This document shows positions 49,901-60,987 of a stretch of 64,000 nt of DNA, one piece after another (within the stretch, counting starts at the first letter, position 1; every line of letters begins with the position of its first letter). The position numbers and the translations under genes are program-made. Origin of the DNA: Onthophagus taurus (Eukaryota; Arthropoda; Insecta; Coleoptera; Scarabaeidae); the NCBI RefSeq assembly GCF_036711975.1, contig NC_091973.1:1-64000 (forward strand), in the 5' to 3' direction. The notes below the pieces were generated by a model. It was not told the DNA's origin, made no database searches, and saw only the letters and a program-made list of their open reading frames with translations.

Positions 49901-52900
49901 AACGCGAACGGAATGCGTGGTTCCTTCATTTGAAGCGTCGGAAGTACCCCCAATGTGTTGCAAATTTTCTTTCCTAGTGACAACCTGCTTGAAAGTGCTA
50001 GCGACCTCGTTCGATTTCAATTCGGCACAAAGCGATTCGAATTCGTCGTAAGTTAATTTTCCTTGTTTAATGTATCCAGGCTTGTTCTTAAATTCTTCTT
50101 CCATTTGCCTAACTCTCCATCCCGGGATTTTAAAACCACAAACGTCCAGAGCTACCTTTAGTTCCTTTAAATCTATGTAACCATCGTTGTTTTTGTCGAT
50201 CTAAATAAAAAGTTTTTTTTATTAATTTTAATATGCGTCAGAATTTGATAAGGAAAATAAACAATTATCTAAGGCGTGGACTTATTTTATTTAAGTCTAT
50301 TTGTTATTTTATTAAGATTTATCAAAGGAGAATTGTATACCGATATTATTGTTACGTTTTGTAGTATTTTTGATATTGTAAAATGTATTGAAATGAATTG
50401 ATTCGATCGATTTCAACGAAATCTTTTTCCCAAAGAAAGGAATTTCCATTAATACAGTGAGTCCATGAACACACAGTGCCCTAAGAATGTGTAATTAATT
50501 GTGTAAATTATGGCTGATGAAGCAAACGGTAAAAATATTGAAAATGAAACTACATAGAAATGCTGGGGTGGGCTAAAACCACACAAAGTGCATCGAAGTA
50601 CAAAACATTTTTATTATTATATAACTTATTGAAATTCTTGAAAATTGCAATTTTTTAAGAATAGATAAAGTTTAGCTTGAAAATAAAATGTTATCTGAAA
50701 TTAAATCCTCAAATAAGATTTAAAATAATACTTGGCAAAGTTATCTTATCTCATTTACAACAAATATTACAACAAAAATTCTAAACTATTTGTTGTAAAA
50801 AGTGCATATTGTTCTTAATTGTTGACAATTCGTTGAAAAATAACATTCTTTCAAATATTTATACACACCTTTTTTATTTCAATTTCAACTCCATTCTTAT
50901 ACAGTATGCGGCATAAGTACCCCCCTCCTTGTGTGATTGGAAAACAGTTCGAGATATCGTCATGAAACACGTCGATCTTTATTTTTTTTACCCAATAATT
51001 CAGAATGAAAAATTGTTTATCACATTTAGTTTTTCCGGAAAATGAGTCAACTTTGTTTTTTAAATGGAACTTATATATTATATTATTTTCTAATAGAAAT
51101 AATAAATACGAATACAATCAAATATTGATTAATTAGTTGTTATGTTGCGGGGGCATCTATTTATGCATCCGAGAGCAAAAATGAAAGAGAGCGATGTTGT
51201 TAAGAATAAAATTTGCCACAACTTTTGTTCCAAAAGTTTTTTTGTAATAGTGTGACATAGGTCGCCGCAAATATCAGTAACAATACTTACGGCGGTCGAC
51301 ATCTTTTAAAAGTTTGCACACCGCATTTTTCCAAAATTTTTATTAATTAGTATCATAAAAGCTAATTAACCAATATTTGATTGTAGGGTATTATTGGATT
51401 CGTATTTTTCGCTCTATTAGAAAATGTTATAATATATAGGGTGTTCCATTCAAAAAAAAAACAAAGTTAACTCATTTTCCTGAAAAAACTGAAAGTGATA
51501 AACAATCATTTATGTTAAATTATTTAGGTTAACAAAAAATAAAAATCGATATCTCGAACAGTTTTCAAATTAGGCAGGGGGTTACTTATGACGCGTACTG
51601 TATACACTCTGTATAAAAGGTTGTAGAAAAAGAAATAAATCGATTAGAAATCTAATCGTAAATATATAATTGCTTTCGGTTAAGGACGCTTTTTATTGGA
51701 ACTTAAAACAGGTGTCCTTAAAACATTGAAATACTTTTGTAATGAGCAATGGGTTTTAATTAGATCGCCTTTTAATGTTAAAAGCGGCTTCAAAAAGGCC
51801 AATAATAATAAAAAATAAATTAAAAATCCACAGATGAAATCGTTTTTGTTATTTTTTTATCACCTAAAACCCCTCTATAAATCGATTTATCGTGAAATAA
51901 CACCTTATCGATACCTTACATTATGTAAGTTATAAAAAATGTTTTTTAAGAAAAGTGATTCTTTTTAAAAACGATGACAGTTTCGTTTTCGTAAGAAATA
52001 AATAATTTTTTTTATCTGATTTTTAGAGTATTTACTACATTTTTTGATAAAAAGTGACTTATTATTTTTTTAAAGGAAATAAGGAAATTCCGAAGTTTGA
52101 AGATATAAAATGAGTATTTTCAGAGAACGCTATTGTTTATCTAGTTATCGCATAAAGGATATCCTGTCTCATATAAGTATTAAATTGAAACAAAATGTGA
52201 ATTGTCGTTTCAAAATTGTCTTATCTTTCCAATATTTCTTACGTAAGGTTTAAATCATATGATTATCCACAAAAAATTTTTAAAATGATTTTAAAAATTA
52301 TTACTTACTTGAGCGTACGGTTTATTTTCTTTTAAATATTCAAGAAATTCATGATGAGCACTTATTTGTCTGCTAAACGTTACATCCATTTTGACAAAAA
52401 AAAATTTAATAAAAATGCAAAGTGAACACAATCGATGCACACAACGAAGCGTAGAAAAACAGTACAGAACTGAACGCTTACGTTGACAGTATATTTCTAA
52501 TTGATAAAGGTATAAAAAAATCAATTATTATATCTATGTCCTTATCAACGGACGTGTGACTATTTAAAAAAAAATTTAAGCTCCCCTCCTCTCCAATAAA
52601 ATAGTTAAGCCGCATTTACTACACCTGTTAACATTATTTTATTAATATCATCGATCAAATAGTCTTTACATTTTACAAATCATGTACCACAATAATATCG
52701 TTAAATATTTGAGTTAAATCACAATTTATCAAGTCATATTATTTCAAATATTTTAAAATAACTCCATTTTTATTCACTCATTTTATGATTCAACATTTTT
52801 TTGACTCGATATTTGTTAAATTCACGGTTTCCAATATGTTGCGAACTCAACGAAAACCCCAAATCATTTATTAGATTTTCGATATATACGCATAATTTTT

Positions 52901-55900
52901 TTCGGTTTTCCATAATTATCAACGGAAATCGCGGCTTCAGATGTAATTTAGAAATTTACACTGTTTAAAGAAATTATTTCAAACCCACTGTTTATCAATA
53001 ATTAGCCGTTTTTGAGAGAATTTCTCAACGATTTTGTCTGTTAAGATAATTCTAATCGAAATCTTATAAGGAATTGTATACTTGAATTCGTTAAAAATCA
53101 TTGTACACTTTACCAAAGGGTTTTTTTAGAATGTTATCAAGATCTATATATGTATATACATATATGTATATAGCTCGTAGATTAAGATTATTAAAAAGAA
53201 ATTGGACACTAATTACAACGTAAACAAAATTGACAGGAAGTAAATCTTACGATGCAAACAAAGTTGACGTGAAGGAAAAGAAAACGCAAGGCTGGGATTA
53301 ATTGTATTTTGATCATGAGCTTATACGACGTTTTAACAAGGTTAAAACATCCGCAAGTGTTAAAAACTATCAATTTCGTTGACAACAATATGCGGTTTTT
53401 AAGATTTCTTAAATAAAATCGAATTAAAGTTAATCTAAAATATTATAGTATCAAGTGATGATCTGTAATTTAACATATAATAACGTTGCTAGTTGGGAGA
53501 AATACGGATATGATGTAAACAATTGATAAATTTTCGCATGAAAATGTACAAGTTATTATCTGGGATCGGAAAAATGTTCAAAAGCATTATCAACTCTAGA
53601 ATAATTAACCTTACAAACAACAACGGCTTCAGATCCAAGCAGTCCACAATACGTTCTTTAATTGTCCTCCCAAACAATATTTAAGCATCTAAAATTCACG
53701 CCAAGTAGATATATATATAATGTTCGATAGTAAATTATATGCAGGATTCCTGGATTATATGATTGAGGCAACTACTTTCTTTTCCATATATTCTTTACTA
53801 GTTCCCGAAAGGCTGCTTCGGAGCCTTGTTGTTTCTCATTTTCTTTATTGCCATTAATACTTCGTTGGGTGTGGGTGGTTACGTTTCCCTTAACCCATTT
53901 GCATCATTCGGAAGAAATGACAAAGTCATTTCAGTCCCATCCATATCAACAAACATTTTTTTATTATATACCAACTACAAATATATACAAATTATAATAC
54001 ATTCGCGGGCGACCAGAGAAAAAATAGACATCATCGTTTACCAGCAAACGAAGGAAATGACAACGTGGTCGTGAACAGGAAAGAATAGGACGACAAGAAG
54101 ATGACGAGTCGTTTGGATCCAGCCACCTACAACAAAATCAAGAAGATGAAATCTACAGAAATTTCAGCAGAACAACAGAAAAGTTTGTTTGTACAGGCCC
54201 CAGTACCACCAAGAATTTATGTATTACTTAAAATCCATAAACTAGATATCAGTGCCATAAATTGCTCAACAGGTACCAGTTGGCGAAGCTCCTTTCCAGA
54301 TTCATTCTCCTTTTACAAGTAAAACAAAATCATATGTCAGAGATTGTACGCATTTTGTGGAATCAACCAAAAGTATGAAATTAGGTCCCAGGATATCTTG
54401 GTAAGTTTCAATGTGGAACCTCTATTTATCAGAGTACGAGTCAAAGATGCCGTGTATGGTCTTCGCCAGAAACTCATTTCCGAGGGTTTACGGAAGTATA
54501 TTCCAGGGCTAGTGGAGTACTGTTTATCATCCAGATATTTTAGCTAGAAGAGAAAAACAGAGAAAAGCGTCTCCTGAAGTTCGTAGACCACCTGAATTCG
54601 CAACACCCCATGATCAAATTTATCATAACAGTATTAGTTGCTGTTCAGCGTCAAACTGTTGTATATTTTTATTAAACTAAAACTAGAACTAACACTACTT
54701 AGACCTTGAATTTGAAACATTTCTAGTTCTAACACTAGATTTACAACCAGAAACATTCTGGTTATAGGTCTAGTGACGGTTCAAGTACTAAAGTATGTTT
54801 CTACTTGGTTCTTTAAGTTGCTGTATGTTCAGTTTGTCAAGTTTTGCTTGACAAACTACTTGTTCTTTTTACACAATCCGGGGATACCCAGATTCCCTTG
54901 TATACTTGTATATATCTTATCCCAAGTGCGTACTCGCGACAATTACATTAAGATATGTTGCTAGATTTATTAATGTAACCGCATTATCGTTGAACTCTTC
55001 ATGTAGATTATAGGCCTGTTTTGGTTCAAAAGTTTGGTAGTTCCTGACAGTTCTGAACTACAGAACACGTGAACTAAATCAGGCCATATATTTACCATGG
55101 AATTAATATAATCTTAACATCCCACGATATCTTCGGTAGGGGGTTTTGAGATCTTAGATATAAACGTAGATATAAACCCGTTATGAAAGATTATAACAGT
55201 CATAAAGATTGCAGTGAAATTCCAAAATACGTAAATAAACATATAACGTTAAGCAACAATATCTCATGCGCGGGAGATATGTAAATTGGAAGGTTGTTGA
55301 GAAAGCTTTGTAAAATGTTGCAGGCTGTCGTTCAAGTTTTCGGGTGGGTTAATTATTGATTCTCTTCACTAAATGAAATTGAGGGGTTTTCTGTTTACTA
55401 ATTGAAAAAAATAGCAACCATTTCCTTTAAACTTTCAATGACAAACATAAGTTTGATTTTCTCTTGATAGTCAATAAAAATTTAATATATAACACCTTAA
55501 TTCATTTATTTAATCAATTATGTTTAATTGATAACATGCGTAGTTTTATCGGAAAGAAACTTGGGAAGGAAAAAATTTTGAGGAAAATCTCAGAGTGAAA
55601 TGACGCATTGATGACTAATCAAAAAAGGATTACTCAGTGTCACCAACAAGTAAAAAATTACTTAAATTACTTTCAATAATTATCGATTAATTTTTAATTG
55701 AAGTGTTTTATAAAAAAATCCAAATGTATTTCATTTTAAGAGACTCTACATTGAGAGTCTTTAAGTGTACAACGTAACATTGACCCAGTGGAGACAACAA
55801 ACGTAACCTTTAAATAAATCTAATTGAAAATCACTGAATAAATGAATATTAAAACGATGGATTGCGAATTAAAGTAGACAATAATGTAATAACAGAATAA

Positions 55901-56325
55901 AAACGCTGAACAGAATATAAATACTGGAACAGAATTTTATATAAGAATAAAAATTAAAGCGTCGTTTTCATTTTCTTTTTTGAGGTTATGTTTAAAAATT
56001 CATGAATAAAAAAAATTGCTTTATAATTACTAATTACCTATAGAAACGTAAAAAAGGAGGCTTATATCTTTACGATTGCACGCAAAATAAACGAAACCGT
56101 TAAAAATTTGTGTTTACGAGGATTAAAAACATTTTTTATTCATTTTATTTATTTATTTAAAAAAAATCGTAAAATATCATTCTTTGGGTGTAACAAAAAA
56201 ATACAAATTTAAATAAAATAACAGAAACAAAAATTTATAAAAAAAATTCTTACCGTATTGAAATGTTCTTTGAGTTCTTCTCGTTCGTCTTTTGTTATTT
56301 TCGCAAAGTTATTTATGGAAGCCAT
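46915..56325 (-). CDS. Fim: Plastin/fimbrin actin-bundling protein, 5 exons plus alternative first exon
   Basis: Exons in gene order: 1A 56325-56254, 2 50200-49770, 3 49489-48810, 4 48750-48218 and 5 47094-46915; 1896 nt, 631 aa, the normal plastin length. A second candidate first exon, 1B (52389-52309), also joins exon 2 in phase and would give 634 aa. The EF-hand loop D26[11 protein letters not shown]37 is complete; the second EF-hand (about 60-80) lacks calcium ligands. Four calponin-homology domains follow, starting near 120 ([12 protein letters not shown]), 265 ([13 protein letters not shown]), 395 ([10 protein letters not shown]) and 514 ([13 protein letters not shown]). [13 protein letters not shown] and [15 protein letters not shown] are plastin hallmarks. 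Plastin crosslinks parallel actin filaments in cortex and microvilli, with calcium control through the EF-hand. Introns carry LINE, foldback and Penelope-like debris. Confidence 0.93.
47205..47735 (+). mobile_element. LINE endonuclease/linker fragment in plastin intron 4
   Basis: [20 protein letters not shown] followed by [10 protein letters not shown] matches the start of the APE endonuclease domain (W-NVRTL...LQETRW), with a stop replacing the first Trp region. A linker piece, [18 protein letters not shown], and [10 protein letters not shown] follow. Most of the endonuclease is missing. It lies antisense to plastin. Confidence 0.65.
50900..51602. mobile_element. Long-TIR foldback element (Tc1/mariner-type ends) in plastin intron 1
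   Basis: The ends are TACAGTATGCGGCATAAGTA on the left and, inverted, TACAGTACGCGTCATAAGTA on the right, both at TA. The inverted repeats extend about 237 bases (50900-51136) and 242 bases (51361-51602). They share AACAGTTCGAGATATCG, AAAATGAGT(C/T)AACTTTGTTT and AATCAAATATTG. The middle contains an inverted R1 scrap. A half copy lies at 12825-13073. No transposase was seen. Confidence 0.8.
52309..52389 (-). other. Fim: Plastin alternative first coding exon 1B
   Basis: ATG at 52389-52387, 27 codons starting [20 protein letters not shown], then the strong donor CAA|GTAAGTAA in phase 0 with exon 2. It would replace the 24 residues of exon 1A, which include the first helix of the EF-hand. No acceptor is needed if it has its own promoter just upstream (above 52389). 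Support is from sequence only. Confidence 0.7.
52390..56253. other. Plastin first intron/alternative promoter region
   Basis: This lies between the two first exons. AT-rich, with a TATATG/CATATA palindromic tract (53143-53174) and a Penelope-like scrap at 54080-54560. A CTAGAACTAACACTA-type motif lies at 54670-54780, partly inverted on itself (AACATTTCTAGTTCTAACAC). No other gene was recognised. Confidence 0.4.
54080..54560 (+). mobile_element. Penelope-like retroelement fossil
   Basis: RT signatures of the Penelope-like group are visible in order: a [12 protein letters not shown] block, a [13 protein letters not shown] block and an [13 protein letters not shown] block. It is a broken partial copy; neither terminal repeats nor the GIY-YIG endonuclease was seen. 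It is related to the scrap in EXT1 intron 4. Confidence 0.75.
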
Positions 56326-57299
56326 GTTTGGGACGCACTCTGGTTTTGTGTATTCAAGAAAGGAAAATATGTATAATATATCTATATATATGTATATATA
56401 TTATGTGTATGTTGTTTAAAAAAATCGAAATGATTAACACCACTTTCGCTTTAGCTTTCCGTTCGCTTACTGACTCTTTTCGTTTCGATGAACGCGAACC
56501 CAACCCTGGACACCCAACCAAACGATTTAACGCTATTCCCCTCCTTACTTTCGAATGAAAAACTTCTTTGGGAGGAGTCCGTACTTTTACGATTCAGATA
56601 TCTCGTTCGTATTACTTTAAAAATTTAAATCAAAATTTGCATCAAATATTTAAAATACATAAATTTGTTTATACATATATACGTATATATACATATACTT
56701 GTATTAAAGCAATTTTATTGATTTTTGGTCGCACCCTTAAAAATAAAGGCGATATAAAAGCATAAAAATCATAAACTTTATTTTTGTTCACTATTTCTGT
56801 CTTTTAAAACTTTTAACATTGCTTTTAAAATTATCGTATAAAAAAAAAAATTTAGGGTTATAAAAAATTTAATGATTAATGCACCTAACCTCAAAAAATT
56901 ATTTTGTTACCATGCTTTTTGTTGTTATATTCTTTTTTGTGGTGTTATATTTACATCGCGACGATGCATATTTTTATAGCGAATAGGAATTTACTACGCA
57001 AAAAAAGCTGTGTATAATTATGTTTGGTGAATTAACCACATATTTTTTGTTTACATTTATATTTACCGGTAGATGGCGTTTGCTTGTTGACATAACAATG
57101 GAATCGTCTTTATCTCTTATTTGAATTTAAGTAACTTTTTTTTACCATGTTATAATCTTTTTAATCAATAAATAATTTGATAACATTGATCCTTGGTATC
57201 AATAAATCCCACTGGAAAGGAAAGAGTATTTTGGAAAATAATATTTATTAAGTGTAAACGGTGTCGCAATAATAATAGTGCCCAGATACTCCAAAATTT

Positions 57300-57585
57300 C
57301 TTGTGTGGATATGACGCAGTTAATGATAGAATCATTTGCGTACGATCCCAGGCCTTAACACGCACTCTGCACATTTCCAATTTCCACGACTATAATTTAT
57401 ACACAGGTCTTCGAAGTTGGCCGAGATTATTTCTTCCATAAACTTCAAGTAGGGTAGACTTAATGTCACGCTCGGAATCCCGAGTGATACATTAACTACA
57501 ATTAATGATAGAATCATTCACCTACGACTCCAGACCTTCACATGAATTCTACACATAATACAAGTCTACGCCTCAATTTCCACGG
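57300..57585. repeat. Diverged direct repeat around a family A scrap
   Basis: TTAATGATAGAATCATT followed by a TACGA(T/C)(C/T)CCAG(G/A)CCTT word and a later AATTTCCACG word occurs at about 57318-57390 and again at about 57500-57585. Family A text (GGCCGAGATTATTTCTTCCA and AGTAGGGTAGACTTAATGTC) lies between. Confidence 0.6.
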
Positions 57586-57815
57586 CGGAAGCGACAAGCA
57601 GGCAGGTTTTGTAAAGGGAAAAGGGACCAATATTGCTTTCTTTCACTTCTGCTTTCAAGTTGTTAATGGTGACACTCGGGAATCGGAGCGGGATCTCAAG
57701 TGCAGGCAAGAAGATTACAAACCTGAGATATGCTGACGATACTACTTTGATAGCTGCATCAGAAGAAGAAATGCTAGATTTTCTAAACCGAATTGAGACT
57801 GAGTTCTGATGTTCT
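57585..57815 (+). mobile_element. LINE reverse transcriptase scrap
   Basis: KQAGFVKGKGTNIAFF resembles the Q-GF-KGKGT box. Further on, in another frame, ITNLRYADDTTLIAASEEE, then MLDFLNRIETEF and a stop, gives a FADD box with both Asp present. Two boxes of one RT are brought together by an internal deletion. Confidence 0.7.
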
Positions 57816-59030
57816 GTAACTGACCGTTGCTCTACACAAATTTCAAATCGTAGACTAGAAAGAGATTTTTTTTAAAGTTTCCGATTAGATTACACAATAA
57901 ATATTTAGCAGCTACGAAATCGTTAACAATCAAATAAAATATAATTTTTTCAATCTCATTAATTTTATCAATTACTTAATCAATTAAATATTCGTTGCAA
58001 AGAGCCTATATTTTTTCACTTGATTCATATCAATAGATATTTTAGCATTACTAAACGCTGATTAATATTTGAGATAGTTACAAAATCACTTCTATATATT
58101 TTTCAAATTTAAGCAATATGTATATATTTGATATATAGTTCATTTGCTGGTAAACGTTCAGTAACTTATCTTGATTATTTATCAGTTTGAGTAAGGGATT
58201 TTTTATCATATTTACTTGAAAACTGCAAATATTTAATTTTTAAATATTAAATTTCAATTTTAGTTTTTCTATTTTTTCGTAGATGTCGCTACGTGTAGAT
58301 AGTGTTAAGTCTGTATTTACAGACAGAAGCAATATTTAAAAATTAACTGTAAAAATATAAAAATATATTAATTATATTTTTTTTTAATAAAATCAGTTAA
58401 TGCTTTTTGTTTCACGGTAATACATTAATTAATTTTTGAGATACATAAAGATTTAATACTATTATCCCAACGTTTATTATCATGGTTATGCAAGGTTGAA
58501 TTCAAAAATTCATAAATTTAAAATTTGAAGATTTGAAAAAAATTTCCTCAAAATATTAAATGCTAAGTAAATTTGCTTTAAATTGCTTTTTATTTCATGA
58601 TGATATCTCAATTCCTTGAGATACAATTTTAAAAAATTCACATTTCATATTTATTACAATAAAATTATGGATATGAAAACGATGTTTATGGAAAATAAGA
58701 ATCATTGAAGAAAACGCAGATGGGCGCAAAAAAAAAACAGGAAACAAATCTTCAAAACCCCACCGTCCTTGGGTCTCGTTTTAAAAGCATTCCAAAGGGA
58801 ATCCGGTAGAAGAAGGGGAAGGATAACAAGTGAGAGAAATAGTGGGGGCCATCTGATGGTGTTCCATCTCCATCGTCCAGCGACCAACAAGCCCACATTT
58901 CGGAACGAGATGCAGCCACCGTCGCGACGCTCGTAATCACAACGTACGTTGTTCGGTTTCCCGGCTTTTCCTTCTCCCAGTTTTTTTTGTTTGTCTTTAT
59001 TTTACCTCTTAAATTTGGAAAGTGACGAAA

Positions 59031-60938
59031 ATGGGTGAAGAAGAAATTCACTTGGAACTGGACGGTCCGTCGTTAGAAACTCATTTGGTGACACTTTTCG
59101 AAAAATTGGAGTCGATGAGAAATCACGACGAACTGTCGGCTATTAATCGGTGCGCGAAATATCCAATGCGAGTGGAAGTGAGAAGACTTGAATTTTGGAA
59201 ATCAGTTTTTTGCGAGTGCGTGGCCTCTTTTGTGTACGTCTTGGTCGTTTGTGGAGCAGCCGCCGGTACCGGCGTTAGCCCGTCGATGTCTTCAATATTA
59301 ATCAGTACATCACTATCTTCAGGATTTGCTATTGCAACTTTAACGCAATGTTTTGGACACATTTCAGGTAAAATATACCTTATTATATTTAAGAAATATA
59401 TAAAATATTCTTTTAGGTGCACACATAAATCCGGCAGTTAGCATTGCTCAAGGTTTTACAAAACGCATATCAATGCTGAGGACTGCTCTTTTCGTTATCG
59501 CACAGTGCGGAGGTGGAATTGCCGGCGCTGGTTTCTTGTATGGGTAAGTTTTCTATTCATCAACTTCCGAGATCGTTTCCGGTCTGTTCACCTGCCCGTA
59601 GATGTTTTAATGAATGGGCGGTTTTTTAATGAATGTCGCGAGAATAAATAATTATAAGACACATAGAATCACACAGAATAATGAGCATTAAAGAAAAATT
59701 AGTAACCGTAATTAAGTTAATTACTTCTTTAGTTTCCATCATTTTTATATAATGTTGTAGATTCCGATTTAGAAATGTAACCTTCTTTTAACTTATTTAC
59801 AATCCATAGCACGATTCGTGTTTTTTCTACCTGAGGAGCAGTTGTGTGAGGATTCTATGGGGGATGCAGCTGCTGATCTTTTTCAAATTAACACAAAACG
59901 TCCTTTTCCTTCAATCTCATTCAAGACACCGGCTGTCACACTTCTAAATGTTTTAAAAAGAATTACAACTTAACCCAGTTAAAAAAGAAAACATTTCTTC
60001 GATTGATTTTTGGTTCTTATCTGTTTAGATTTTGGGCAAATACGATATCAAAAAAGCAGACGTCTGCCGGTTCGTCGGAGTTACAGATAAACTTTTTTCC
60101 CACAGTTGGGGGAGAGGTCGAATCATATCCCTGGAGACGCTTTAGTTTATGAGACAAGTGGCTGACCCCAAATTTGAGCTCGTGTCGCGAACGCTCGTCG
60201 AATTATCGCTATTGTTACCATCGCGGAAGGGGTGGTCTCACAATAAACCCTTAAAAAAACTATCACACGCCACCGTCCGCGCGCCCCTTGAATTCGTTGT
60301 TTGCAAACCCCCACGAAATCACCGAAATGAATCGGATTATCCCCGAACAAGGATTCAGGGTATGCAAACAAGTTTTTTCATAATTCTATTAAGAATTGAT
60401 GGGAGAATTTACATAGATGCTTTAATATGGCGACCACATGTTGAGCACGTCTTTAATTTTTTCTACTCCCCCTGTCTTAGTTTAGTTTGAAATCTATTTT
60501 AAGACGTCTTTCAAAAAAATTTTTTTGTTTAACCTAAATTTTCTTGAAAATCGTTTTATCATCAATTCATTAAAAGTGCGGTTACGTTTGTACTAAGAAT
60601 CTTGAAGTTTTTTTTTTCATCGTCAAACTGTACAATATTCGTGGATCTTGTTGCACGTGTTTTTCGGAACGGCAACCACCTGGCGGTGGCCACCACTTGC
60701 TCCCATTTCCGCCCTCGCGTCTCTCGCCCATGTGTAACAGCGTCTTTCTCTTTCGTCTGAAAAGAAAATAAACTCCCGGCCTCCGCAGCTGTCCGCCTGC
60801 ATCTCGCACTCTTCTTTGTCGCTTCATGACTCAAAACGGCAGATGATGATAATCTCGTACAATAATAATAATAGTTTATTGTAAAGAATAATAAACTCTT
60901 TTTCTCAGAAAATTGTTAATTTCAAAAATTATTGAATT

Positions 60939-60987
<49 letters not shown>

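Larger units (their letters stand above)
56326..59030. other. Divergent intergenic plastin/big brain
   Basis: It contains the plastin 1A promoter side, a diverged direct duplication (57310-57395 and 57495-57580, listed separately), a LINE RT scrap and a GC-richer tract from 58730 leading to the big brain start. No other gene was recognised. Confidence 0.4.

Noticed and set aside
53826-54074. Open frame beginning [20 protein letters not shown]
   Set aside because: No homology, no splice context, and it leads into Penelope-like debris.
60149-60834. Open frames in the GC-richer part of bib intron 2
   Set aside because: Frames on both strands are equally long and low in complexity, with no domain match; the interval lies between two well-defined bib exons.
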